Assembly: GCA_030680835.1 (NCBI GenBank)
Contig: JAUXUD010000046.1
Location: forward strand, 1 to 32,798
Length of the DNA stretch: 32,798 nt
Reading direction: 5' to 3'
Source of the DNA: Bacteroidota bacterium
Lineage (GTDB): Bacteria > Bacteroidota > Bacteroidia > UKL13-3
Each line of letters starts with the position of its first letter. The first letter of the stretch is position 1. Of the stretch, positions 14,602 to 23,842 are shown in pieces. The position numbers and the translations under genes were made by a program. Below the pieces are notes generated by a model. It made no database searches. It saw only the letters and a program-made list of their open reading frames with translations, and was not told where the DNA came from.

Positions 14602-16752
14602 TTATTTGAAACTAAAATCGTAGGTATATTTCACGTAAACATATTGTTCTTTATAATTGTTGTTTGAATTGCCATCATCTGTATATGGTTGATAACCATA
14701 TTCTGCATCTAAAGCCATTCCTTTATAAATCCTGAAGCCAAATTTCCCAATGAATGAGAACCTTTGCGTTTTATTAAAATACATAGTAGCCAGGTTAATA
14801 TTATTGGAAACCGATGCACCTGCCCGAATTCCTTTTTTGTTTTGCCAGTTTAAGGATCCTGTGTATGTATTAATATCTGAAAGACTTTCTTTAGCCTGAT
14901 TAAAAATAATCGTTTTTCCAGCATCAAAAGTGATAAAGAAATTTTCAGAAAAGTTTTCTCCCAAACCCATCATTAAATTATAGAATGTTGTATTACTTTC
15001 TGGTCTTAAATAATCTTCCCTTTTCGTAAAACTATAAACCAAACGAAAATTATGGTTCAAATTCCAGAATTTTTTTGCATAGTTCATATTGATTAATAAG
15101 ATATCCAATTTATCATTAATTGTTGCTGTTTTTACAATGGCATTTTGCGCATTACGGTTTTGAACCATATAATTGAAAAGTATTCCCGGCCAGTTTGCAT
15201 TGTACATAAAAAATGCGGATCCGCTTATATATTGGGTTCGCATGGTAGCAATCAGGACCTGGTTTAAATCATTTGTAAATTCCTGATAATTTCCGTTTAA
15301 AGATAATCGTTTTTTCCAAAACCATACACGTTCTCCTATCACATAGCCTTCATAATTATTTCGCAAAAAAGGATTGCCGAGAGAAACAAACTGCGGTCCG
15401 TTTCTACGGTATTCAAATGAAAAATTTTGAAATTTATTATTTAAAAAAATATTTCCAAAATATGCCCCATAATCAAAATGTTTTGGAAAAACAGGTACTG
15501 TTGAAGAATTTATAATTAAATATTTTTGGTAATCAGCCGGGTCATAGGGGACATGTGTATTAAACGTAGTATCTATCTGTGCTTTGTTTGCCACTCCATA
15601 TGAAATATCATGCGTTATCACACTTACAGCCGCTCCGAAACTGATTCCCAAACGGCGTTTAAAAAGTTTGAATGTCATATCCGCCCCGGCAGCTAAATTG
15701 TCTTTTGGGGTAACGCCATATTGAATGGAATGGATGTCATCTTTAGCTTTAAAAGCACTGATTCCGAATTTAAAATGCTCTCTTTTGTTACCTAATTCCA
15801 TACGGCCTGCCATCATCAATCTTTTATAAGTACCTGGAAGTTTATACATGCTGTCATTCACAAAATTAGTGGGTATAATGCCAGTACCGGGTATATATTT
15901 TTGAATACTTCCCTCTATTGCCGTATTAATTTCACCATAATAAAATTGTAATGAACTGCCACCTGACCGCAATATTGCTTTTACTCCACGCATACGAACA
16001 CCGCTTACTATAAAACGGTCCATTGAAGGATTAATATCACCGTATGAAACTTCAAACCATTTATTAAGATAACCTACCTGGAAAAAATCACGGTTTTGAA
16101 ATTGAGAATAATTGTCGGTTGTAGTAAAAAAGCGAATAAATAATTGGTTTGTGTTCAAACGGGCTAATGCATTTAAAGATAAAGTGCGTGTGTATGCAGG
16201 CTCCTGCCGTAGTGCACGTCCGGCACCATCAATAAATTCACTGCGGTTATCTGTCATCAGATTCCCATTTAGGGTATATTGTTTTAATTTTACAGATTCA
16301 TATTTTGAACCGGGTAGGGGATATTTATTTTTTGTAAGCAGGGTATCGCTTTCAACTTTTACATTTACATAAAAATACCAGCTTAGGGATTTAATTTTTG
16401 CAGACTCATTTCGGTTTCGATAACGAATTTCAATGAAGTGTTTTCCATCAGGTAATGTATTTTCATAGATGAAACTTAATCGGTTCTGGTTAATTTTTGG
16501 CAAAATCAGGATCTGGGTTCTGTCTATTAAAACTTTGACATCATTTTCAATGATTCTATGGTTTGAACTGAATGAAACAACCACAAATAAATTTCCGCTT
16601 GAAACGATACTGCCGGGCTGAGGATTTATGATAGTGTAGTTACTAATTTGACTGTGTGAAGTAAGACATATGAAACAAAAAGAGATACATAGGGATATTT
16701 GCAGGAGCAATTGTTTAAGAAATAAAAAATATTTATGCAAGATATACTGCAT
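14602..16752 (-). CDS. Ig-like domain plus large outer-membrane beta barrel
   Basis: This is the 716-aa last gene of the four-gene operon. After a long hydrophobic N-terminus ending 'CFICLTSHSQ' (about residue 35), residues about 38-130 look like an Ig-like domain ('YTIINPQPGSIVSSGNLFVVVSF', 'GKHFIEIRYRNR'). From about 195 to the end there are repeated amphipathic strands with aromatic girdles: 'FFQVGYLNKWFEVSYGDINPSMDRFIVSGVRMRGVKAIL', 'LQFYYGEINTA', 'NKFQNFSFEYRRNGPQFVSLGNPF', 'WNLNHNFRLVYSFTKRED'. It ends 'QYVYVKYTYDFSFK', a typical terminal barrel strand. It lacks a plug or carboxypeptidase-like domain, so it is not an ordinary TonB receptor. It starts 6 bp after the Fn3 gene stop. As the only membrane-embedded member of the operon, it is the obvious candidate for anchor or pore. 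Family not recognised. Confidence 0.7.
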   Translation of the reverse strand: MQYILHKYFLFLKQLLLQISLCISFCFICLTSHSQISNYTIINPQPGSIVSSGNLFVVVSFSSNHRIIENDVKVLIDRTQILILPKINQNRLSFIYENTLPDGKHFIEIRYRNRNESAKIKSLSWYFYVNVKVESDTLLTKNKYPLPGSKYESVKLKQYTLNGNLMTDNRSEFIDGAGRALRQEPAYTRTLSLNALARLNTNQLFIRFFTTTDNYSQFQNRDFFQVGYLNKWFEVSYGDINPSMDRFIVSGVRMRGVKAILRSGGSSLQFYYGEINTAIEGSIQKYIPGTGIIPTNFVNDSMYKLPGTYKRLMMAGRMELGNKREHFKFGISAFKAKDDIHSIQYGVTPKDNLAAGADMTFKLFKRRLGISFGAAVSVITHDISYGVANKAQIDTTFNTHVPYDPADYQKYLIINSSTVPVFPKHFDYGAYFGNIFLNNKFQNFSFEYRRNGPQFVSLGNPFLRNNYEGYVIGERVWFWKKRLSLNGNYQEFTNDLNQVLIATMRTQYISGSAFFMYNANWPGILFNYMVQNRNAQNAIVKTATINDKLDILLINMNYAKKFWNLNHNFRLVYSFTKREDYLRPESNTTFYNLMMGLGENFSENFFITFDAGKTIIFNQAKESLSDINTYTGSLNWQNKKGIRAGASVSNNINLATMYFNKTQRFSFIGKFGFRIYKGMALDAEYGYQPYTDDGNSNNNYKEQYVYVKYTYDFSFK

Positions 16753-16758
16753 ATCAAA

Positions 16759-18549
16759 TTATTTTCTCGGTTGGGGAATTATATTTATTTCTGAGGGTAT
16801 AGATAGCTCACTAATAATTCCATTTTCGCTTACGGCTTGTATCATAAACTGATAGGAAGCACCCAATTTTAACCCCGGTGTTTTAAAGGTACGGTTTGTT
16901 TTATTTAACTGAAATTCACTGGCAACCATATTCCCGTTTTGAAAAATCCTGAAACCCTTAAGGTCCCATATTTCAGGATAGTCCCAATTGATTAGCACAC
17001 GATTGCTGTCTAATGAAAGGTTGTTAATACTGATATAAGGTAATTTTTGACTGGGTGAAATGGACCGTACAGTATCACTTAAAGCACCTTCACTTTTATA
17101 TACACTTACGGCTGAGACACAGAATTTATATGGGTTTGCAAAAGGGTAATTAATTTCATAACGATAAGTATTGGTTTTAATAGGTAGACTACCTGCCTGC
17201 ATAAATTGTTCGTTCACTGGATTTGTAGCATATAATAAATAATAATCGGTTAAGGTATCATCGGTTCTTTTTGGATCCCAGCTCAAATCAGCATAAAGTT
17301 TCTTCTCATTATGTGTCCATTTTATTTTCAAATTCATGGGTGTTGGAGGCCTTATTTCAGGTAAAAAATAGATTAGTTTTTCGTTGCTGTTCAATTGGGT
17401 TTCATCACTGTAAATTACTTTTACCCTGAACCCGATATAGCTTGCTGGTGGTGAATAAGTGCTATCAGTATAGCTCCTTATTTTGGCGGGAATTATATCG
17501 GTAACTTTCTGAAATGAATAGGGAAGATTTGATTTTTCAATAACAAATCCTTTAATAAATTTTTCTTGTTCAGATGCAAAACTCCAGTTAATATTAAACC
17601 CACTTTTATAATTTTCACCTGATAGAATAATCTTGTCTAACACCGGGGTCTTATATTCAGCTGGATATTCAGAAGGGTTAAAAAAATATTCAACTTTTTC
17701 ACCCTCATTGTTAAAAATACTTTGTAAAGCAACTGCATATAATATTATTTCATTTTTGATTGCAGTCGTGTCGAACCAAACATACTTGCCTGCCTGAGAA
17801 GTTTTAGAATTTAATGGGTATGAATTTTGCCTGATCCATTGACCGGTTATTTTCTTGTATATATTAAATCCTGCCACATGCACTGTTTTCATCTTATCGG
17901 TATTTACAAACCAGTTTAATTCTACCTTTCCAGTCTTGCCATATTTTCTCCCGCTTATTTCTATATCCGGTTCAAGCAACGATTTTGTTCCATACATCCA
18001 GCTAAAAACGGATACAGGTTCATTGGCAGTTTGATTCGCTTCAATCAGAAACAAGCCATACTCATAGTTATTCCCTGCAATAGCCGTTTGGTCAATAAAA
18101 GCAAATCCATTGAGGAGCGCAAAATCATAATCAAGAGCGATAGCAAAAGATAGTCCCTGAAGTGCGGACGGGTCATTACTCAGACGCATGAGGTAATCCT
18201 TATTATGAATTTCTTTTGTTTTTTTTGTGGTGATCAGTTTTCCAAGTTTTAATTTGAGCCTTTGAGATTCGTTATCGCTGACACCCGTATTGAACAGGTT
18301 TTTATTCAGCGCAATTTCAGGCACAATCGGACTATTATTTAATTTTTCCCAAGCCGATATTTGTAATGAGTTTATAGTTCTTCTTTTTATATCAAATCCA
18401 ATTGTATTTTTATTCCAAGTTTTAAAAAACCATATCATTTTAACGGTTTTACCATCTGCACTTTCTCCGATTAATTGAACGGTTTCATTTTGTGAAAGGA
18501 GCTTATTTGAAACAAGCATTATCAATACAATTTGTATTATTCTTTTCAT
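16759..18549 (-). CDS. Exported fibronectin-type-III-like repeat protein
   Basis: The 596-aa product has a signal peptide MKRIIQIVLIMLVSNKLLSQ. It appears built of several Fn3-like beta sandwiches: 'GKTVKMIWFFKTWNKNTIGFDIKRR' (about 33-57), 'KTGKVELNWFVNTDKMKTVHVAGFNIYKK' (about 205-233), 'SGFNINWSFASEQEKFIKGFVIEKS', 'KLYADLSWDPKRTDDTLTDYYLLYATNP', and a last one with 'NRVLINWDYPEIWDLKGFRIFQNG'. Each has the W-strand followed by 'GF.I.K', typical of Fn3 domains in this phylum. There is no T9SS C-terminal domain and no lipobox. It lies 13 bp after the 1001-aa gene and 6 bp before the barrel gene. It is probably a structural or adaptor protein of the same envelope complex. Confidence 0.75.
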   Translation of the reverse strand: MKRIIQIVLIMLVSNKLLSQNETVQLIGESADGKTVKMIWFFKTWNKNTIGFDIKRRTINSLQISAWEKLNNSPIVPEIALNKNLFNTGVSDNESQRLKLKLGKLITTKKTKEIHNKDYLMRLSNDPSALQGLSFAIALDYDFALLNGFAFIDQTAIAGNNYEYGLFLIEANQTANEPVSVFSWMYGTKSLLEPDIEISGRKYGKTGKVELNWFVNTDKMKTVHVAGFNIYKKITGQWIRQNSYPLNSKTSQAGKYVWFDTTAIKNEIILYAVALQSIFNNEGEKVEYFFNPSEYPAEYKTPVLDKIILSGENYKSGFNINWSFASEQEKFIKGFVIEKSNLPYSFQKVTDIIPAKIRSYTDSTYSPPASYIGFRVKVIYSDETQLNSNEKLIYFLPEIRPPTPMNLKIKWTHNEKKLYADLSWDPKRTDDTLTDYYLLYATNPVNEQFMQAGSLPIKTNTYRYEINYPFANPYKFCVSAVSVYKSEGALSDTVRSISPSQKLPYISINNLSLDSNRVLINWDYPEIWDLKGFRIFQNGNMVASEFQLNKTNRTFKTPGLKLGASYQFMIQAVSENGIISELSIPSEINIIPQPRK

Positions 18550-18562
18550 GTTTTCGTTTCCT

Positions 18563-21500
18563 TTAAATTGAAATACTGATGGTAGGTGTTGTTATTGTAT
18601 CGCCATAAAATGGAATACTGAAAGGAAGGGTTACCGTTGCATTGCCGGTTAAACTGAGTGTACCACCTGTATATCCAACATCCCCGGTAGCACTGGCCGA
18701 TGCAGAGGTGGTTCCGGTATATACCCAGGTATCAACCGTTACGCTGCCGTTGCCATTTACGGTTACATTAAAGGTTCCATTGATTCCGGTTTGGTCGAAA
18801 CTTACACTCATATTTGAATTCATGTTTAATGAAATGCTTCCGGATACGGTTCCCCCAAACCAGCTATCAGTATAGTTAAATGAACATGTGGCTTTTCCCC
18901 CCAGACTACCGGTTACTGAGGTAACATTGCTCAGGTTGCCACTTAGGCTAAAATTTCCATTCGACAATTGAATTTTATTTCCAAACATTTGTCCACCCAT
19001 ATTGCTTCCATTTGCACTAAACTGGTTGTTGCCAAAAAAGAACCCAATATTGAGATTTTGTGATTGAAAAGCCCAGCCATTGCCTGGAATTTTCAATACT
19101 GCACCAACGCTTCCTGAAAGTGTATTGGCAGGAATTTTATATGTAACATTTGCATTGCCATCAAAAAATTTATTATTTTTTAAAACAGCAACAGTGCCTA
19201 CCAATGTGATATCAACGGTGGCTGAAGTAAAAGCAACCACCACTTCTCCCGTTACCTCACACATATTTCCAACATCTGCTACCCCCAGTTTGAGTCCGGC
19301 CAGATAGGCTCCCTGTTGCGGATTTCCCATTGCATTTACATTGGGCAAGAAATAATTATAACCTACTTTGCCTCCAATTTGTGTGAGTTTTAAACCCGAC
19401 TGGCCTAAAGGTACATTTGCCTTAACTGTGATGGCCAGATAAGCAAAATTATATGCAGGTTCGGCTCCGATATCAACCGCACCATCTAAACCAATTGCGG
19501 CGAAATCACCATTGAATGTACCTGTAAACCGATTGGTACCAAAGGTTGCCGAGAAGCTGATGCTGGCCGGTGCCCGGTTGAGATTGCCAGCGATTGTGCC
19601 AATGGAAATGCTGCCATCTTCTTTAATTTTAAATGCCGAAACCTGAATCATTACGGAGGTTCCTGTGGCCGACATTTCCAGTTTGGCACTGATGCTTATT
19701 TCACCCGGAGGACCCGATGCAAATGATGCATTTTCCAGCGTGAATTTAAAGTTGCTGTACTTTACCACGCCACTGCACGCAAATTCTTTCAATGCTCCGT
19801 TTTCAATTTTAAAATTATCGACATTTATTTTTACATCAAATTGAGTATGCTTTGCTTTGAGTTTACCCTGAACCAAGGTCATATCAAAATCTTTGTTGAA
19901 ATTTGCGTTCAGTATAAAATCGCTTAAAGTCATGGTGAATGCGGTTATACCCGCTGCTTGTACGGTTGCATTGCATCCGCCTCCGGCGGGAAATGTAAGG
20001 GCTAAATCAATAGTACCGCCAATGGTTTTTATTTCCGAAATTTGAACTTTACCACTGCCACTCTTTAAAGCAAAGCTTGCATTCGTTATATCCAGTTCAA
20101 GACCCAATGTGAGTTCTTTCATGGTTATTTTAAATAAACTTGTTTTATACGTTGCGTTCAAAACAACATGCAGGTCTCCTGATAAAACGCCGGCTGCTGT
20201 ATAGTTGCCATTAAAATCTGCAATGATTACATCGGCACCATTGTCCTTTTTTACAAGATCAATTTTAATGCCGGCGATTCCGCTCCAATCCCAGTTACCG
20301 GTAAATCCATTGGTATTGTTAAATGTAAAAGTTATGGTAGAATTAGTGCCTTTTCTCAACATCACAAATCCTTTGTTACCCGATAAATCCCTGTCAACCG
20401 TATTGGTTATTTTTACTTTAACCGTTCCACTTAAATTGCCGTTTACAGCAACTGTCACATGAATTTCACTTACATTCATTTTAAAAGTAGTTACCGGTCC
20501 AAATCCCGGAACATTAACCTTGGCCTCAGGTATTTCAATGTCTCCGGTCCAATCAACACTAACATCAGTTAAAGCACCTGTCTCACAATTTTTACCAAAT
20601 TTTACAGTGGCTCCATTGTTAATGTTTACCTGCCTGTTAAATCCTCCTATACCATTCATGTTCATCATAAAAGCGGCGTTGCTGGCCGTATATTTACATA
20701 CACCTGCCTCTGGTGTTTCATTGTCAGGATTTACATTAAAGTTTAATTGCAATGGCCCGGCTGTAATGCCATTTGTTATAGGTGCGCAGGAGCATTCACA
20801 GGTTGATAAAACACCCTGGTCCTCATAGGTTACACCTTCAATGGTAATTTTAACTTTAACAACTGCATGGGTTACATTGGTATCAAGGAGTTTGATATGT
20901 GCAGTTTTTTGATCTGAATTTGTTATCAAAACATTTGAGTTGGTACTGGACCAAAGATAGCTGCCACCGCTTGAAGGAAAACTAACTGCTGTAATGTCTT
21001 TTTCTCCGGTATGTCCTAAGCAGATGGTATCGGGCAAGTCTATCAGGATGCTCACTATATTGAAGCTTAATACCTGAGAACCCACATCATTTACCATTTC
21101 ATGCGCACCCGGATTTCCTCCATGAAAAGTGCACCCTCCGGTTCCGGAAGCTGAACCGTTATTTGAGCAATAATAAGTGCTCGTTACAGTACCATTTGTA
21201 CCTGCACCATATGGACGACTATAAGTAATATTATAATTTCCGGTTACACTTGCTGCCACTGATGAACCAGCTGCCGGGCAGGTTGCTACATCCGGATAAA
21301 TACTTCCATTCCAGTTTTTATTTTCATTGGTAGCAATACTAAGTGAAGAAGGGGTGATGGAATAATTAATCGGTCCCGTTTTACTGAGTGTAACGTTTCC
21401 CTGCTCGTATCTGTCGGTTTGCTTTGAATAACTACCACTGTACTCACTTTTTTCATTGGTTTGTTTGCTTACATAAAGGGTTGTGGTTTGAGCATAAAGG

Positions 21501-21568
21501 CTTGAACCCAACAATATAGTTGGAATCAAAACAAATACTTTTTTGAATTTCGTTATAAATTTTTTCAT
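18563..21568 (-). CDS. 1001-aa exported beta-rich protein, family unknown
   Basis: The signal peptide spans about residues 1-26 (ending SLYAQ). The N-terminal 180 residues are S/T/N/G-rich with several Cys. An Ig-like domain follows at about 180-262 ('PDTICLGHTGEKDITAVSFPSSGGSYLWSS'), then a Cys cluster 'STCECSCAP'. From about 280 to 1001 the protein is an almost unbroken series of short alternating beta strands with polar turns ('GNLSGTVKVKITN', 'GVLSGDLHVVLNATY', 'GSGKVQISEIKTIGGTIDLALTF', 'NANFNKDFDMTLVQGKLKAKHTQFDVKINVDNFKIENG'). This suggests a long beta-solenoid or very elongated sheet. It ends 'SIPFYGDTITTPTISISI'. The pattern recalls AsmA/TamB-like or adhesin beta-repeat proteins, but no signature allows a family name. 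It is the second gene of the operon, 41 bp after the Ig/Big2 gene. Confidence 0.75.
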   Translation of the reverse strand: MKKFITKFKKVFVLIPTILLGSSLYAQTTTLYVSKQTNEKSEYSGSYSKQTDRYEQGNVTLSKTGPINYSITPSSLSIATNENKNWNGSIYPDVATCPAAGSSVAASVTGNYNITYSRPYGAGTNGTVTSTYYCSNNGSASGTGGCTFHGGNPGAHEMVNDVGSQVLSFNIVSILIDLPDTICLGHTGEKDITAVSFPSSGGSYLWSSTNSNVLITNSDQKTAHIKLLDTNVTHAVVKVKITIEGVTYEDQGVLSTCECSCAPITNGITAGPLQLNFNVNPDNETPEAGVCKYTASNAAFMMNMNGIGGFNRQVNINNGATVKFGKNCETGALTDVSVDWTGDIEIPEAKVNVPGFGPVTTFKMNVSEIHVTVAVNGNLSGTVKVKITNTVDRDLSGNKGFVMLRKGTNSTITFTFNNTNGFTGNWDWSGIAGIKIDLVKKDNGADVIIADFNGNYTAAGVLSGDLHVVLNATYKTSLFKITMKELTLGLELDITNASFALKSGSGKVQISEIKTIGGTIDLALTFPAGGGCNATVQAAGITAFTMTLSDFILNANFNKDFDMTLVQGKLKAKHTQFDVKINVDNFKIENGALKEFACSGVVKYSNFKFTLENASFASGPPGEISISAKLEMSATGTSVMIQVSAFKIKEDGSISIGTIAGNLNRAPASISFSATFGTNRFTGTFNGDFAAIGLDGAVDIGAEPAYNFAYLAITVKANVPLGQSGLKLTQIGGKVGYNYFLPNVNAMGNPQQGAYLAGLKLGVADVGNMCEVTGEVVVAFTSATVDITLVGTVAVLKNNKFFDGNANVTYKIPANTLSGSVGAVLKIPGNGWAFQSQNLNIGFFFGNNQFSANGSNMGGQMFGNKIQLSNGNFSLSGNLSNVTSVTGSLGGKATCSFNYTDSWFGGTVSGSISLNMNSNMSVSFDQTGINGTFNVTVNGNGSVTVDTWVYTGTTSASASATGDVGYTGGTLSLTGNATVTLPFSIPFYGDTITTPTISISI

Positions 21569-21609
21569 TTGAATTATTTATAAAGAATGATAAAAAATAG
21601 AAATTTGAT

Positions 21610-23079
21610 TTACCTTTTGGGTAAGCCAAATAATTGTTTCAACATAGCATCCATCATCCAGTCGGAATAGCTTTCTGCAGGAGCAATTTCTTTTAGTTTA
21701 ATTGTAACTGTTGCATAGTCCTGCAACTCACCGTACTTTGCAATAACAGCTACTGTTGATGCAGAATTTCCTGCAGTAAATAAGCCTTCCGAATTTATAT
21801 TACTTCCTGGCGGTACAACTTTCCAATCGGCCTTCATATTAAAAATCGGTAAATTATCCTGATCGAAAAACTGCACAATAAATTGAAACGATTCACCTGA
21901 TTTAAGTTCAATTTCCTGAGGAGTTACCAAAATCTTACTAAGGCTTTTGCTTCCTCCTGCCGGGTCGCTGATTGAACTGAACATAAATCGAAAAACTTCA
22001 CTTGGTAAATTCTGCACCCCTTTTGAGTTGATAATTTTTGCTTTAATTTGCCAGGCATACATTTGACCATCAATTAATTTTTCGGCATAAGCAGGATAAA
22101 TAAAACTGCTTCCTTTTAAATCGCTTGCCTTGAAAACTGCAACATTTCTTACTACTTCCTCTGGAGATTGACCTGCCATTACTTTATATAAAGCGATATC
22201 ATAATTATTGGCCTGTCCAAACCAATGAAACAAAGGAAAAGCGGTATATATTTTTTCGGGATTTGCACTGAAATTTGCCCCGGGGGCAATAAGTTCAGGA
22301 TTAAAAACAGGATTGGTAACAACTGTTTTACTAATATCTTCTCCAATAATGACTCCATTTTCTTCAACAATCAAATGATATTCATAATTGTCGGGAGGCA
22401 AAACCCCTTTTATTTTTATTTCAGTTAAAAAATAACCCCCGTTTGCAGAGGCAACTTCAAATTTTTCGAAATTACGGTTGTTCAGTCTGAGCATTTCATT
22501 GGCTGAAAGATCTCGTTTATTTATGCTCACTTTTCCTACCAATCCGTATTTGTCTGTCTTGATGGTAATATATATTTTAACAGAACGGGGTGTATTGTCA
22601 TTAAATAAATTAACAAAATAAAATATGGGTTGACTCGCCGGATTGGTAACATCGAAATCGCTCAAACTATAGCCTTCTAAAGGAAGTAATTCAATGGTGG
22701 CTCTGAAATTATTGACGCCACCCGGATTAAAAATTTCGAATGCATCCTGGGTTTCAACAACAGTTTCTGTTCCGTTTTTAACCAACACATTTCTAAATCC
22801 GGGCAAAGCGGTGGGTTCTATTTTTATACTTGCAGTGGCAAGCATTGAATTGGAAACTGCAATGGGTTTCAGCAATATTATTCCTGCACCCAATTCAATA
22901 TTAGACAATCCACTTTTAAAAACAGGTTCTGTACTTCTGATGATGACATCAAGTACTTGCCCGGGCATACCTGAGTTGGGAGATAATAATAACTGCGTGT
23001 TTTGTGCATGTATTTGAAATACACATGCCGAAACAATAAAGAAGACAAGCGTTTGAATCGGTTTTTTATTAGTTATCAT
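21610..23079 (-). CDS. Exported multi-Ig protein with Fn3-like and Big2-like domains
   Basis: This is the 489-aa first gene of the four-gene operon. The signal peptide (about 1-26) ends QIHAQ. Residues about 30-117 form an IPT/TIG-like domain ('LLLSPNSGMPGQVLDVIIRS', 'PGFRNVLVKNG'). About 120-260 is a beta domain of unknown type, with 'FYFVNLFNDNTPRSVKIYITIKTD'. About 262-370 is Fn3-like ('PLFHWFGQANNYDIALYKV', 'YAWQIKAKI'). About 378-465 resembles a Big2 fold ('ILVTPQEIELKSGESFQFIVQFFDQDNLPI', 'NINSEGLFTAG'). It ends in a short amphipathic tail 'YSDWMMDAMLKQLFGLPKR'. The start is fixed by a strong Shine-Dalgarno site. The domain mix suggests an extracytoplasmic scaffold or adhesin. Confidence 0.75.
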   Translation of the reverse strand: MITNKKPIQTLVFFIVSACVFQIHAQNTQLLLSPNSGMPGQVLDVIIRSTEPVFKSGLSNIELGAGIILLKPIAVSNSMLATASIKIEPTALPGFRNVLVKNGTETVVETQDAFEIFNPGGVNNFRATIELLPLEGYSLSDFDVTNPASQPIFYFVNLFNDNTPRSVKIYITIKTDKYGLVGKVSINKRDLSANEMLRLNNRNFEKFEVASANGGYFLTEIKIKGVLPPDNYEYHLIVEENGVIIGEDISKTVVTNPVFNPELIAPGANFSANPEKIYTAFPLFHWFGQANNYDIALYKVMAGQSPEEVVRNVAVFKASDLKGSSFIYPAYAEKLIDGQMYAWQIKAKIINSKGVQNLPSEVFRFMFSSISDPAGGSKSLSKILVTPQEIELKSGESFQFIVQFFDQDNLPIFNMKADWKVVPPGSNINSEGLFTAGNSASTVAVIAKYGELQDYATVTIKLKEIAPAESYSDWMMDAMLKQLFGLPKR

Positions 23080-23085
23080 TCAAAT

Positions 23086-23094
23086 CCTCCTTTC
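23086..23094 (-). promoter_or_regulatory. Strong Shine-Dalgarno site before the four-gene operon
   Basis: The minus strand reads GAAAGGAGGATTTGAATG, with AGGAGG six bases before the ATG at 23079. Ribosome binding sites this good are rare in Bacteroidota, which mostly use A-rich leaders, and most other genes in this window lack one. It settles the start codon and suggests high or deliberately set translation. Confidence 0.8.
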
Positions 23095-23252
23095 TTTTAC
23101 TCAAAGAAAAAAAATTATTATGATAATTAAAAGACTGAAAATTAATATGTTAATACGAAATTAAAAAAGGCATTGAAATTCGAATTTTAAATCCGATTTT
23201 ATGCATGAAATTGATTTTGGTTAAGAAGTATTTAATGTATAAGTGTAAAATT

Positions 23253-23651
23253 TTACAATGATTCAAATATGTTTTTGATTTTTAACATATCCAGTGGCTT
23301 GGAAATAAACCCTTTCACATGCTCATATGTTTTTGATTTAATATAATCGTTTGGATCAACAGATGAAGTAAACATGAAAATTTTTGTGCTGCTTTTTATT
23401 TTGGTATAGTCATTCAAAAAGTTCCAGCCATTATACCTGGGCATATTTATATCAAGCAAAATAAAATGAGGTTGTTCTATATCTTGCTTGAGCAATGTTT
23501 TTATTGCTGTTTCTCCCGAATTAAAACTGCTGATGATAATCTCCGGGTCAAAGTTAAAAAGAGTCTTTTTTGCCAAAAAAATAGTTATCGGGTCATCATC
23601 AATAATGACAATAGAAACAGGTGTTGGCAAGTGTGGAAATTGTTGACTCAA
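23253..23651 (-). CDS. Single-domain CheY-like response regulator
   Basis: The 132-aa product consists of a receiver domain only. The acidic pocket is D18-D19-D20, the phospho-acceptor D67 in 'ILLDINMPRYNGW', the switch T95/S96 in 'FMFTSSVDP', and the conserved lysine K118 in 'GFISKPLD'. There is no output domain, so it should signal through protein contacts or as a phosphorelay intermediate. No histidine kinase is encoded near. The only start consistent with a full domain is TTG at 23651, because an in-frame stop lies three codons upstream and no ATG occurs before the first strand. It ends 173 bp before the four-gene operon on the same strand, so it could be its upstream neighbour in one transcript, though the operon's own SD and AT-rich leader suggest a separate promoter. 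Confidence 0.85.
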   Translation of the reverse strand: MSQQFPHLPTPVSIVIIDDDPITIFLAKKTLFNFDPEIIISSFNSGETAIKTLLKQDIEQPHFILLDINMPRYNGWNFLNDYTKIKSSTKIFMFTSSVDPNDYIKSKTYEHVKGFISKPLDMLKIKNIFESL

Positions 23652-23705
23652 ATTGATTTAATTACCCTGCAATTGTAATGAAAATTTATGGCAATTAAAA
23701 GGAGA

Positions 23706-23818
23706 GTATGAATGTAGGAGGGTAGGAGGGTAGGTAGATGGGAGGGTAGGAAGCTTTACCGTTTTACATTCCTACACTCTTACACTCCTACACTCCTACA
23801 CTCCTACACTCCTACTAT
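23706..23818. repeat. Octamer repeats in inverted halves
   Basis: The left half (about 23714-23751) repeats GTAGGAGG-type octamers. The right half (about 23771-23818) repeats CTACACTC about six times. The halves are largely complementary (TGTAGGAG against CTCCTACA) and can fold into a long imperfect stem around AAGCTTTACCGTTTTACATT. It lies between the GLPGLI stop (23843) and the CheY-like start (23651), which suits a terminator or processing site in that minus-strand run. Confidence 0.8.
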
Positions 23819-23842
23819 CCTACCCATCCTCCCTCATTTCCT

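Noticed and set aside
18563-21568. RTX adhesin/toxin reading of the 1001-aa protein
   Set aside because: It is rich in G and N but has no GGxGxD nonapeptide calcium repeats.
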